39,462 nt of DNA. It comes from a virus. Positions 26,436 to 34,800 of this stretch are shown here, in pieces; the first letter of the stretch is position 1, and every line of letters begins with the position of its first letter. The DNA lies in the IMG/VR virus record IMGVR_UViG_3300025418_000119, positions 1-39,462 of that record. The stretch is one strand, 5' to 3'. The notes below the pieces were generated by a model. That model was not told the origin of the DNA, made no database searches, and saw nothing but the letters and a program-made list of their open reading frames with translations. Position numbers and translations under genes: made by a program.

Positions 26436-28145
26436 TTAGAATTGTTTTAAGGCATCATTCACCCAATTCTGATACACACCACCGGAATGAGCATCTTCCC
26501 ATACATCTCCACCCATTACGGCAAAGCCATGAGATAATCCATCTTCAACAATCATTTCTGGGGGTGTAATCTCATCAATTTGGTTCATATTTTCCAGTTG
26601 CATCTGTTTACGGATGTCATGGTTAACAATTTCTTTAAAGTATTTTTGAGTTGTTACCCAAGCAAACATAACTAAACACATTACTAGGTCATCATTGGCA
26701 CCAACTTCTGCTGACCAAGAATTCTTTTGAGCAATAAAAGTGGTAAGTTCGGAATAAGTATTGAAGTCTTGTAACACTAATTTGTCACCTTCAACCAAAG
26801 ACCTTAAATTAGTACAACCAATTCTCTTAACCTGTGGTGACATCTTAACACCCATCTGAACACCTCTGGCAAAACCAGTAGACAGTTGTTGTGGTTTCTT
26901 ATTACCTGTATGTACCTTCCATAAGTTCTCATATTCAAAATCAGAGTGTAATATGTCAGCAATCTGGTTGGTGTTGTTAACTTCAACCAAGATATAAGCA
27001 TCATTATACAGTCTTGCTGTATTATATATGACTGTTGGGAATAGTATCGGTGAGATAGAAGAACTATTATAAGATGCCACTTGTTTGTATGGTGTGGCCG
27101 TAATATCTATAACCTGGAAGGCAGAACTATCCAGTCCTTTACCTTCGGCAACGTCAACCATAATACAGTATAAGTGGTCTTTAAGTTGTTTTTCACCATC
27201 TTCTTTGACTGGTCTCTCAAAGATACGTACCATATCATGTACAAATTCTGGATCTCGGTGTACAATTTGTTGTAATTTACGACCAGAAATCAGAGTATTG
27301 GACGAACCTAAGAACTCGGTTTCAAATTCTTGTGCAAACTGTCGTTCAGAAGTGTTACGAATTGTTTCTTCTTTCCACTTTTCATCTCTACCTGGTACCA
27401 TTGACCAATGAATCTCAAAGGTCTTATAGTTGTTTTTTCCTGTGATGGCATCCATCCACAACTTGTAGAACAGGTTCATACCATTAGGGGTAGACACAAT
27501 AATAATCTTGGAAGTTTTACCAGATGAAATTACAGGGTATACAGAGTTAAAGAATTCTTCAGCAATGTTATTCGGAACGAACGCAAATTCGTCCAAGAAT
27601 ACACAGTTAAAAGAACCTCCTCGAATTGCTGATGACGATGTAGAAGCAGCAACAATCTTAGAACCATTCTCTAATTCCACATTACCTTTATTCCAGGTAA
27701 CCACACCTTGTTGTAACCACATTGGTAGGTTTTCGTATGCCAGTTGATACTTGGCCAAAATATCTCTAGCCAATGAACCTTTGTTAGCAAGAACGGCAAC
27801 GTTTTGTGTATCTGTAAAGATGGTCAACCAAAGGAGATAGGCAACTGAGGTAGTAGTTTTACCAACCTGGCGAGGACATTTAGTGATTGAAAAACGATTT
27901 TCGTGGTAGACTTTAATCATGTCTTTCTGAAAATCCCACATCTCAAAAGGCATCAAACCTCTATCAACGTTAACAATCTTAATGTAGTTTTCGGCAAAGT
28001 AGATAGGATCTTTGGCACATTTGATGTACTCCTCTACCTGTTCTTGTGTATAGTTGACCTTAACACCAGACTTTTTAAGTAAAGGGTTGTCACGGTATGA
28101 ATCACTAGCTTCTAGTGAATAGTCATAATCATCATCTTCTATCAT
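26436..28145 (-). CDS. 17: Terminase large subunit gp17
   Basis: The 569-aa product has Walker A CPRQVGKTTTS (residues 90-100), Walker B CVFLDEFAFV, a coupling motif region IIVSTPNGMN and a C-terminal RNase H-like nuclease with Asp in IMVDVAEGKGLDSSAF and acidic residues in ILVEVNN and GANDDLVMCLVMFAW. It cuts concatemeric DNA and powers packaging through the portal. T4 gp17 is 610 aa. It overlaps gp16 by 4 nt. Confidence 0.97.
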   Translation of the reverse strand: MIEDDDYDYSLEASDSYRDNPLLKKSGVKVNYTQEQVEEYIKCAKDPIYFAENYIKIVNVDRGLMPFEMWDFQKDMIKVYHENRFSITKCPRQVGKTTTSVAYLLWLTIFTDTQNVAVLANKGSLARDILAKYQLAYENLPMWLQQGVVTWNKGNVELENGSKIVAASTSSSAIRGGSFNCVFLDEFAFVPNNIAEEFFNSVYPVISSGKTSKIIIVSTPNGMNLFYKLWMDAITGKNNYKTFEIHWSMVPGRDEKWKEETIRNTSERQFAQEFETEFLGSSNTLISGRKLQQIVHRDPEFVHDMVRIFERPVKEDGEKQLKDHLYCIMVDVAEGKGLDSSAFQVIDITATPYKQVASYNSSSISPILFPTVIYNTARLYNDAYILVEVNNTNQIADILHSDFEYENLWKVHTGNKKPQQLSTGFARGVQMGVKMSPQVKRIGCTNLRSLVEGDKLVLQDFNTYSELTTFIAQKNSWSAEVGANDDLVMCLVMFAWVTTQKYFKEIVNHDIRKQMQLENMNQIDEITPPEMIVEDGLSHGFAVMGGDVWEDAHSGGVYQNWVNDALKQF

Positions 28146-28555
28146 TCTTTACCTTTAAGAAACTTATTCAATTCAGAAGTAGAACCTATGAACACCGCTT
28201 TATCTATTTTGGTACCACCAGAATCTTTCTTGGCACCAGTGATGTTTCGCATTTGTTTTTGTGTGTTCAGTAGTTCTTTATTTGCATCTACCATGTTCTT
28301 AAGTAGAGTAGCATATACTTCAAAGGCTCTTGGATGTTGGCCTGCCTTGGCTACGTTGAGTATTTCTTCCATGGCTTCTTTACCTTGGTCTATAATACCT
28401 TGTAGATTTTCTTTAGTTTGTTGGTATGCATCGGTCAAATCTTCTTTCATATCAGGTTCATTATAATGTACGACAGCATCCTTAGGAGGTTCTTTTACTT
28501 CCTCCTTAGGTGTTACATCAAAGATTTGTTCCATGTTTTTATCGAAAGTATTCAT
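28142..28555 (-). CDS. 16: Terminase small subunit gp16
   Basis: The 137-aa product (starting MNTFDKNMEQIFDV) has the gp16 central helix pair with AKAGQHPRAFEVYATLLKNMVDANKELLNTQKQMR. It binds DNA ends or stimulates gp17 ATPase in packaging. T4 gp16 is 164 aa. I use the ATG at 28555, just after the upstream stop, because relatives begin MN.FEKNM; a frame-compatible ATG at 28576 lies inside the upstream gene. It overlaps gp17 by 4 nt. Confidence 0.92.
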   Translation of the reverse strand: MNTFDKNMEQIFDVTPKEEVKEPPKDAVVHYNEPDMKEDLTDAYQQTKENLQGIIDQGKEAMEEILNVAKAGQHPRAFEVYATLLKNMVDANKELLNTQKQMRNITGAKKDSGGTKIDKAVFIGSTSELNKFLKGKE

Positions 28556-28556
28556 A

Positions 28557-29270
28557 TTATGCTGGTGTTGATCCATTATATCTAGTCAAATAATAATTTG
28601 CATTTTGTAAATGCTCTGCGGCAGTTAATGCTCTAGTATAAACATGAGCAACACCAACAGAACCTGCAAGAGTATAACTATTGGCAAAACCACCAATCTG
28701 TGGTGTACTAGCTAGTTTTCCAACTGTTGATGCACTAAAAGTGCTGACTGGAGAACCATTAACATAAAATTGCCACCCGGTTCCTGTAATGAATGTCATA
28801 CTTAGATAATACCAAATATTGTAAGCTTCTGAACCACTGCTTTGATATGATGTATTAACACCGTCACCATTGTTATTACCACCATACATTGTATTGCCAC
28901 CATTAAAATACCATGCTTCTCCGGCTGTACTACTAATCAAATTACCTGTGCCGAAACTTGTACCATTACCACGAACAACTATACCTTTGCTATAGTTTGC
29001 AACAGCACCAAATATAGCACCTGAAGCAGTTGCAATTACAGAACCTGGATTATTATTCCAATATGCAGTAGAAGTTCCTGTATTGGTTACTGTTGGTGTT
29101 CCTGAAAATGTAAAGTTATTTACATTACCGCTAGTGTCAGGCCATGTGGTACCTGAAACATAATTTCGCATATCGAGGTTAAATAACAAAGAACCAGTCA
29201 CAAGACCTGTGGCTGGATCTGGATATATTGTCAATCCTTGTCCAAGGGTGATACCATTACCTATCTGCAT
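28557..29270 (-). CDS. LamG / concanavalin-like lectin domain virion protein
   Basis: The 237-aa product shows a jelly-roll lectin pattern: LLFNLDMRNYVSGTTWPDTSGNVNNFTFSG at the start, then WYYLSMTFITGTGWQFYVNGSPVSTFSAS, IGGFANSYTLAGSVGVAHVYTRALTAAEHLQNANYYLTRY at the end. This is the laminin-G-3 type signature (expression of 'W..vt....g...lYvnG' and 'vyiYnRaLtaaEi..nY'). Such domains bind glycans and appear on phage virions. The gene is inserted between gp15 and gp16, a place where T4 has no gene, so it may decorate the neck. Confidence 0.82.
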   Translation of the reverse strand: MQIGNGITLGQGLTIYPDPATGLVTGSLLFNLDMRNYVSGTTWPDTSGNVNNFTFSGTPTVTNTGTSTAYWNNNPGSVIATASGAIFGAVANYSKGIVVRGNGTSFGTGNLISSTAGEAWYFNGGNTMYGGNNNGDGVNTSYQSSGSEAYNIWYYLSMTFITGTGWQFYVNGSPVSTFSASTVGKLASTPQIGGFANSYTLAGSVGVAHVYTRALTAAEHLQNANYYLTRYNGSTPA

Positions 29271-29276
29271 AATATA

Positions 29277-30272
29277 TTATCCGTTAGGGTACTCAGTTAC
29301 TGTACTACTAAATGTATATAGACTGTTAGCGTTAGCTGTATTAGGACTTGGTGTATCTGTAATCGTAACAAATTTCTGAGGACCAAGTTGATAGGAATTA
29401 AAGATATAATTGGTATTGGTTATTGAACCAACTATAGGTTGACTCGATACAAAATTACCATTAATATTGGTCAACGTTAATTTGTTTATATTATTGGCAT
29501 AAGAAACAACAGTTGCGCTTGCTGTTGCCGTACTAAAATTATAACCTTGGTAAACAATCTCACCTGCTTGATAATGACCTACACCAGTATTGGCCATATT
29601 GAATATGACTTGGTCTGTTGGTGATATATCATTATAGATATTTGTAATAGAAGTCTTAATAATACCTGCTGGTGGACTTGAAGCGCCAAAGATAAACCCT
29701 TTGACTGTGAAATTCAAAGTCCAAATAACCATACGAGTATCGGAATCACGGTTGCCTTGGTAGGTGACCTCAGAATTAACCGTGTTCAAAACGATAGGAA
29801 CTTCTTTCGTAATACCCATTTCAGGGATTAAGTTCAATTTAATCGTATAATCTGGTGTAAAGAATGGTAGTATATGTTCGATTAATTGTGTACCATCTTC
29901 TATGTTTCTGACATATATGTTTAAATCAAAATCAAAATTGTATGGTACTGGAACATACTGAGAAATTAGAACAGCACCAGGTCCTGTATTAAAATTTCTT
30001 AGATTGGTTGTTTGTTTACGTGAAGCATCATACGTCAAACCTTTCATTTCAAATGACATTCTTGGTAGAGTCATCTGAACTTTCTTATCTAAGTTTGGAT
30101 CACCTTCAATACGTTGAACATACAACTCTTTGGCTGCATAAGCAATAGGAACAATGAATCGTTCCGCTTCTGTATTATCAGCATTATAACGGACAAGAGT
30201 AATCTTATCGAATAAGTTTCCAAATCCAATAACTAATTTTCGTATAACTCTATCGTAATATACATTTGCCAT
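29277..30272 (-). CDS. 15: Tail sheath stabiliser gp15
   Basis: The 331-aa product matches gp15 in its first 200 residues (YYDRVIRKLVIGFGNLFDKITLVRYN, VPIAYAAKELYVQRIEGDPNLDKKVQMTLPRMSFEMKGLTYDASRK, DLNIYVRNIEDGTQLIEHILPFFTPDYTI). gp15 caps the sheath and connects tail and head. T4 gp15 is 272 aa. Residues 221-297 form an added domain that is related to one in gp14 (see gp14). It overlaps gp14 at a TAATG. Confidence 0.92.
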   Translation of the reverse strand: MANVYYDRVIRKLVIGFGNLFDKITLVRYNADNTEAERFIVPIAYAAKELYVQRIEGDPNLDKKVQMTLPRMSFEMKGLTYDASRKQTTNLRNFNTGPGAVLISQYVPVPYNFDFDLNIYVRNIEDGTQLIEHILPFFTPDYTIKLNLIPEMGITKEVPIVLNTVNSEVTYQGNRDSDTRMVIWTLNFTVKGFIFGASSPPAGIIKTSITNIYNDISPTDQVIFNMANTGVGHYQAGEIVYQGYNFSTATASATVVSYANNINKLTLTNINGNFVSSQPIVGSITNTNYIFNSYQLGPQKFVTITDTPSPNTANANSLYTFSSTVTEYPNG

Positions 30273-31150
30273 TATATGCTACCAAAAGGATTAGATTCAG
30301 ATAAATCAATAATACCGTTTGCTGAACTATTGATGTATGAATTATCGTAAACTTCTTTAGGCGTAGGAACATTCAAATCATCATATGTGTTCAATGTATA
30401 GTGAGCACCACTCGATTGACCAATGATTGATTGAGCATCTACAAATTCGCCCGTGATGTTTGTAACCACCAAAGTTTTGTTTGGTAAGTTCCAGGCTTGT
30501 GCTACAGCCACAGTCGTAGCGTTAGCATACGTACCGTCTGGTGATTGGAATACAATCTCTGAACCTGTATAGTTGCCTGTACCTGTACCCATTTCTAATG
30601 TAATAGAGTATGCTGAATCTGCCACAATACCATCAATGTCTGGCATACCTGTGTTGACGATTTCCTGTGAGTACTTGAATTTCTCCATCTCTAATTCATA
30701 GAAGTATGGATGTTTTCTACCCAACATAAAGAAGTCTTTGGTCTGGTTAACAAACTTAATCTCATACAATTCACCAGTACCATTTAAGAATGGAATATAA
30801 ACCAGGTCACCTTCAAGTGGTCTAGTTAAAAATGCTGGCATCCTTTGGTTGAAAGAACGCTTAGACATAACCACAGAAACTTGGTTTTTAATCTCTAGAC
30901 CAAACTTAGAGAAGAATTCTTTTTCGCCTAGGTACTCACCGTTATTCTGTAAGTACATCTCAATAGGAAATGCTGAACTAAACTTCTTAACAGGATCTTC
31001 ACCGTATAGTAAGTCTCTTGCCTGATTATTTGTGTTTGGACAATAGAATGAATCGAATCCCATTATTTTAATGGATTCTACAATGATATCCTCTATGACT
31101 CTCTGTTCCGGTAGAGAGCCGTAGTTATTAAAATATTGAGATACTCCCAT
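30272..31150 (-). CDS. 14: Neck protein gp14
   Basis: The 292-aa product begins MGVSQYFNNYGSLPEQRVIEDIIVESIKIMGFDSFYCPNT and has EMYLQNNGEYLGEKEFFSKFGLEIKNQVSVVMSKRSF, a usual gp14 pattern. It joins the head to the tail together with gp13. T4 gp14 is 256 aa. Residues 182-257 (NYTGSEIVFQSPDGTYANATTV... LVVTNITGEFVDAQSIIGQSSGAHYTLNTYD) resemble residues 221-297 of gp15, an apparent shared insertion domain. Confidence 0.92.
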   Translation of the reverse strand: MGVSQYFNNYGSLPEQRVIEDIIVESIKIMGFDSFYCPNTNNQARDLLYGEDPVKKFSSAFPIEMYLQNNGEYLGEKEFFSKFGLEIKNQVSVVMSKRSFNQRMPAFLTRPLEGDLVYIPFLNGTGELYEIKFVNQTKDFFMLGRKHPYFYELEMEKFKYSQEIVNTGMPDIDGIVADSAYSITLEMGTGTGNYTGSEIVFQSPDGTYANATTVAVAQAWNLPNKTLVVTNITGEFVDAQSIIGQSSGAHYTLNTYDDLNVPTPKEVYDNSYINSSANGIIDLSESNPFGSI

Positions 31151-31151
31151 A

Positions 31152-31925
31152 TTAGTTCATAAACCATTCTAGTGGAGCGAAGTATTGTGTTGACATTTCA
31201 TCTCTTAGCTTCTGAATTTCATCAGCAGCTTCTTTTTGAATCTTTTGACCGTCTAATGTAACACCACCTGGTAATTGTAGACCAGCAAACTTAGATAGGT
31301 TATTACCCCATTGTTGTTTGATAAGTGCTGTTGAATATTCTTTTAACCAACGGTCATTCCATACCAAACCGTATTGTTCTGGATCAATAACGGCATAACA
31401 TTCTGATACCACAACTTGGCCAACTGGTGCTTCTTGCATACCCCAAGCCCAATCTATATACAGTCTTTGCATATGTCTTTGGAATCTGATTGGAACTTCA
31501 CCAGTAAACTGTAACTCTAGTGAACGTAGATGTTGTTGAGTTAAGGTGTAGTTGATGTAGGACGCTGATGTGAAGTCATACAACTCATTTAGACGAAGTT
31601 GGTATCTCAAGTCAAACATATTGGTGTTGGCTTGTGAATCATCCAATGGGAAAATACGGGAAATACCAGCAATTTCTAAAGGAGTATTGGCGGTGTCTAC
31701 CGCTTGAGATGCGTCTAGATATCTATTGTTGATATCATTTTGTGTGATGGTATGAATCCAATAGACTTTCTGTAGACCATCAAAGTGATAATCTTGGAAA
31801 TATTGTAAGGCATCGTCAATACGGTCCTGAACCTGGTCGTCATCAACGTTAATCTCAATAACTGGAAATCCAAGTTTTTTAAGACAGTATGTTGTGAAGT
31901 CGGTTCTGTTTGTTATATTGGCCAT
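31152..31925 (-). CDS. 13: Neck protein gp13
   Basis: The 257-aa product begins ITNRTDFTTYCLKKLGFPVIEINVDDDQVQDRIDDALQYFQDYHFDGLQKVYW, the standard gp13 N-terminus, with GNNLSKFAGLQLPGGVTLDGQKI and EWFMN at the end. It forms the ring at the portal that closes the head after packaging. T4 gp13 is 309 aa. A late box (31944-31951) and a GGAG site lie upstream. Confidence 0.95.
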   Translation of the reverse strand: MANITNRTDFTTYCLKKLGFPVIEINVDDDQVQDRIDDALQYFQDYHFDGLQKVYWIHTITQNDINNRYLDASQAVDTANTPLEIAGISRIFPLDDSQANTNMFDLRYQLRLNELYDFTSASYINYTLTQQHLRSLELQFTGEVPIRFQRHMQRLYIDWAWGMQEAPVGQVVVSECYAVIDPEQYGLVWNDRWLKEYSTALIKQQWGNNLSKFAGLQLPGGVTLDGQKIQKEAADEIQKLRDEMSTQYFAPLEWFMN

Positions 31926-31943
31926 TTAAGTCTCCTATTAGGA

Positions 31944-31951
31944 TATTTATC
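31944..31951 (-). promoter_or_regulatory. Late promoter box before gp13
   Basis: GATAAATA on the minus strand, overlapping the stop of the fibre gene (GGATAAATA), 19 nt before the gp13 ATG. It could start the neck-terminase-tail unit. Confidence 0.55.
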
Positions 31952-33080
31952 CTAGGGCTATTGAGAAAGCCAAGGCAGTAGAAACAGCAACATATACGGC
32001 GTTAGATGTGGCCGCATTGGCAGATGAGTTTGAAGATATGGAATCACTTAAGGTTACTGAACCACCAGTTGATATTGGGTTACCGTTGGCTGCATAATAC
32101 AAACCATTGGTGTATATCGAATTGGCATATACGTTACCTGTGGCAGCAATACCACCCCTAACTGTCAATGCACCAGTCGTATTTGAAGAAGATGCCGTAT
32201 TTGGAGCATTGAAGTTGGCAACTACGTTAGACGAAGCATACCCACCTACGAATATCTTTAAGTTTGTACCTGGTGTATATGTACCAATAATCAGGTTTGA
32301 ACCGTTAGCATACAAATAACCATCACCTGGTTGTGATGCTGTAAAGTTATTCAGTACCACGTTATAGGCAGCACTTGTGATACCCATATCAATATAGTTA
32401 TTGGTATCGGTACCTAAGTTATTGTATAGTGCTAAGTCTGTAGATGAGTTCTGTGTGTTAGCAAAGTTCTGTCCACCAATCTGAATAGACTGGTCGGTGT
32501 TACCTGAGAATAGACCTAATGTGTATAGGTGATTATAGGTGTTTGTTGTGTCTTGAACTAACTGACTCTGTGTTACATATACAGTAGAAGTCGGTGAGTT
32601 GGCAACAAAAGTGTTAGCGTATATGTTATTGGCGCCACTAATATTACCACCAGTACCGCTACCTGTGATGATATTATTACTTACAATTAAGTTATTATTA
32701 GAAGAAGTAAAGAATACACCACCAGAGTTACCAATATAACCTGTCGAGTTGGCAGACATAATCGTATTGGCTGCCCAACCAGAACGTACTGTTTCAGTAT
32801 TCGCTAAGTTGTATACTGCTTGAATTGTATTGGCTGCAGCATTTGCCTGAGCATAAGCATTGTTTGCCTGATTGTACGCTGAGTTGGCTAATGTGATTGC
32901 CGAGTTGGCTTGATTATATGCTGCGTTAGCTTGATTGTAAGCCGAGTTGGCAAAAGCAGTTATGATTGCTGTGTTGGATAATTGTAAATCCCAAGCATAA
33001 CCATTCCAAATCCAAGTTTTAGAACCAAATGTAAATGTCTGGTATAATGACGGTGAGTTAGGAAAATTAATTAAAGCCAT
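31947..33080 (-). CDS. Tail-fibre-like virion protein with AYNQAN repeats
   Basis: The 377-aa product starts with MALINFPNSPSLYQTFTFGSKTWIWNGYAWDL, an N-terminal module common in fibres, followed by imperfect seven-residue repeats of the form (A/S)AYNQAN over residues 45-85, likely a trimeric coiled coil. The remainder is Asn/Thr/Gly-rich beta material with a TGALTVRGGIAATGNVYANSIYTNGL segment shared with neighbour fibres, and a C-terminus SDSISSNSSANAATSNAV typical of tail-fibre proteins. It probably forms a fibrous part of the virion. Exact place unknown. Confidence 0.75.
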   Translation of the reverse strand: MALINFPNSPSLYQTFTFGSKTWIWNGYAWDLQLSNTAIITAFANSAYNQANAAYNQANSAITLANSAYNQANNAYAQANAAANTIQAVYNLANTETVRSGWAANTIMSANSTGYIGNSGGVFFTSSNNNLIVSNNIITGSGTGGNISGANNIYANTFVANSPTSTVYVTQSQLVQDTTNTYNHLYTLGLFSGNTDQSIQIGGQNFANTQNSSTDLALYNNLGTDTNNYIDMGITSAAYNVVLNNFTASQPGDGYLYANGSNLIIGTYTPGTNLKIFVGGYASSNVVANFNAPNTASSSNTTGALTVRGGIAATGNVYANSIYTNGLYYAANGNPISTGGSVTLSDSISSNSSANAATSNAVYVAVSTALAFSIALG

Positions 33081-33083
33081 TTA

Positions 33084-34292
33084 TTATCCTATGTAAGCAA
33101 CTGACCAGTTGTCGTTGCCGTCAAATATGATTGTACCAGAACTTGCAATTAATTGTAGTGTATCGCCTACCGCTAGTTTCACAATGTTGGCGCCACCGGC
33201 ATGGTTCATTGAAGTGTTTGGACCAAATTCAACCATAATAGAAGTTGTTGTCCCACCACCAATTGCAGCAGTTTTTCTAACTAAGGCTTGAGCAATACCA
33301 CTTGAACTATTATTATATGTTCTAATCACTAAATTAACTTGATATAAACCTGCAACGGGTGCTGTAAATATGCCTGTTGAACCGTTTAAATAACTTCCTT
33401 GATTATATTCAATAGTCCAATTGCTGTTGGTTAGTGTGGTTGTAGCGGCAATTGAGCCACCATTACCTCTTACGCAAAATGCTGGACGGTTTGGTGCATA
33501 ACCAGCAGCAATACCATTTGTTGTTGTATTACCTGCAAGTGTCAAATCACCTGCATCAGACAAAGACATTGATGTTATTTGATATGTACTATTAACAACT
33601 TGCAAGTTGCCAGCACTATCTAAACGAATTGTTTTGTTTGCGTTAGTTGCACCACCAGAAGTGTTTGTAAATTTTAATATGTCTGCATAGCCCGTACCAC
33701 CTTGTGTGTTGGCAGCTAAAATAGTTATACCTGCACCTGTCGTTGTTGCTGGCGTGTATGTTATAACTTCAGAGTTTGCTGATATTGATGTGCCGGCAAC
33801 TACACCTGGCTGTGTGTTCGCCAATACACCTGTTGGCCCTACTTCTGCCCATACGGGATAAGATGTGTTGCCGAAGTTTTCATACAGTACACCAGTATTG
33901 GCCAACCACAAATCGTTTGGATTTGGTGCTGATGGTGCATTGTTTTGATAGTAAGTCTGTGTCTTAGAGTTGGCCAAGTTTTGTGTGGCCACATCACTAA
34001 TGTTGATTGTCTTAGAGGTAGAATTACCAGTAATAACGATACCACCAGCATTAGAGAAACTAAGTGTGTCGTTTGGAACTGTGGTAAGAATTAATGTGCC
34101 AGAAGCATTTGCTGTGGCAAAAGACGGACCGTTGTTTTGACCGTAGAAATACGAAACGGTACCTGATGAGTTGAGATAGAACAGTTTACCATCGGCGTAG
34201 TTCAGCGCCGTTTCACCTACATTAAGTGAAACTGGTGTACGTCCAGTTGTACTGGACTTTTTTAACTGAATAACTGTATTTGCTATTGCCAT
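33084..34292 (-). CDS. Virion fibre protein with C1q-like tip
   Basis: The 402-aa product starts MAIANTVIQLKKSSTTGRTPVSLNVGETALNYADGKLFYLNSSGTVSYF, a module that recurs in the gene at 34801-36459 (tail-fibre head). The last 130 residues fit a C1q/TNF-like jelly roll: GSYLNGSTGIFTAPVAGLYQVNLVIRTYN, IVKLAVGDTLQLIASSG and WSVAYIG at the very end. C1q-like tips are receptor-binding domains in phage fibres. The middle is Asn/Thr/Ala-rich. Role inferred: receptor binding or virion surface. Confidence 0.75.
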   Translation of the reverse strand: MAIANTVIQLKKSSTTGRTPVSLNVGETALNYADGKLFYLNSSGTVSYFYGQNNGPSFATANASGTLILTTVPNDTLSFSNAGGIVITGNSTSKTINISDVATQNLANSKTQTYYQNNAPSAPNPNDLWLANTGVLYENFGNTSYPVWAEVGPTGVLANTQPGVVAGTSISANSEVITYTPATTTGAGITILAANTQGGTGYADILKFTNTSGGATNANKTIRLDSAGNLQVVNSTYQITSMSLSDAGDLTLAGNTTTNGIAAGYAPNRPAFCVRGNGGSIAATTTLTNSNWTIEYNQGSYLNGSTGIFTAPVAGLYQVNLVIRTYNNSSSGIAQALVRKTAAIGGGTTTSIMVEFGPNTSMNHAGGANIVKLAVGDTLQLIASSGTIIFDGNDNWSVAYIG

Positions 34293-34301
34293 TTATTTAC
34301 T

Positions 34302-34772
34302 TTAAAAACTACCACCATCTTCTATTATGACATCCAAACCGGCTGGTTCTTCAGGCTTCTTATTCAAATCGTCAATCTTTTTTCGCTTGGCAGGAGTTAA
34401 TTGTAAATAGGCAATCTTATCGGTCAATTCTTTAATCTTATTTTCATATTCATCACGAACTTGTTGAGTTTCTTCTCTTGCTTTCAACAACTCATTTCTA
34501 AATGTATCAACATGATTTGCTTGATGTTTAATATTTTCATACTCAGCCTTCATAGAACCTAACCTAGAAATTTCTTGGTTTAATTCATTAATCTTAGCCT
34601 CATAATTTGTATTATCAAGTTGTGCTTCTAGTTCTAGCACTTTCTCATTTAATTGACCTATTGCCACATCACTTATTCTAGCATTTGCTTGTAACGATAT
34701 ATTTTTTTGTATTGCATCGGTTAATGTACTTGTCATTATCTCAATGTAATAATCAAAATATGTTTTATCCAT
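34302..34772 (-). CDS. Coiled-coil virion-cluster protein
   Basis: The 156-aa product is almost wholly charged alpha helix with heptad pattern from residue 15 to 130 (LNEKVLELEAQLDNTNYEAKINELNQEISRLGSMKAEYENI and similar). The C-terminus is disordered and ends VIIEDGGSF. GGAG lies 6 nt before the ATG. It sits between two fibre genes and ends like them with a DGG-x-F tail, so it may be a fibre chaperone, spacer or tape-like element. No family recognised. Confidence 0.75.
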   Translation of the reverse strand: MDKTYFDYYIEIMTSTLTDAIQKNISLQANARISDVAIGQLNEKVLELEAQLDNTNYEAKINELNQEISRLGSMKAEYENIKHQANHVDTFRNELLKAREETQQVRDEYENKIKELTDKIAYLQLTPAKRKKIDDLNKKPEEPAGLDVIIEDGGSF

Positions 34773-34800
34773 ATCAAACTCCTATTATATAATCAAGTAT

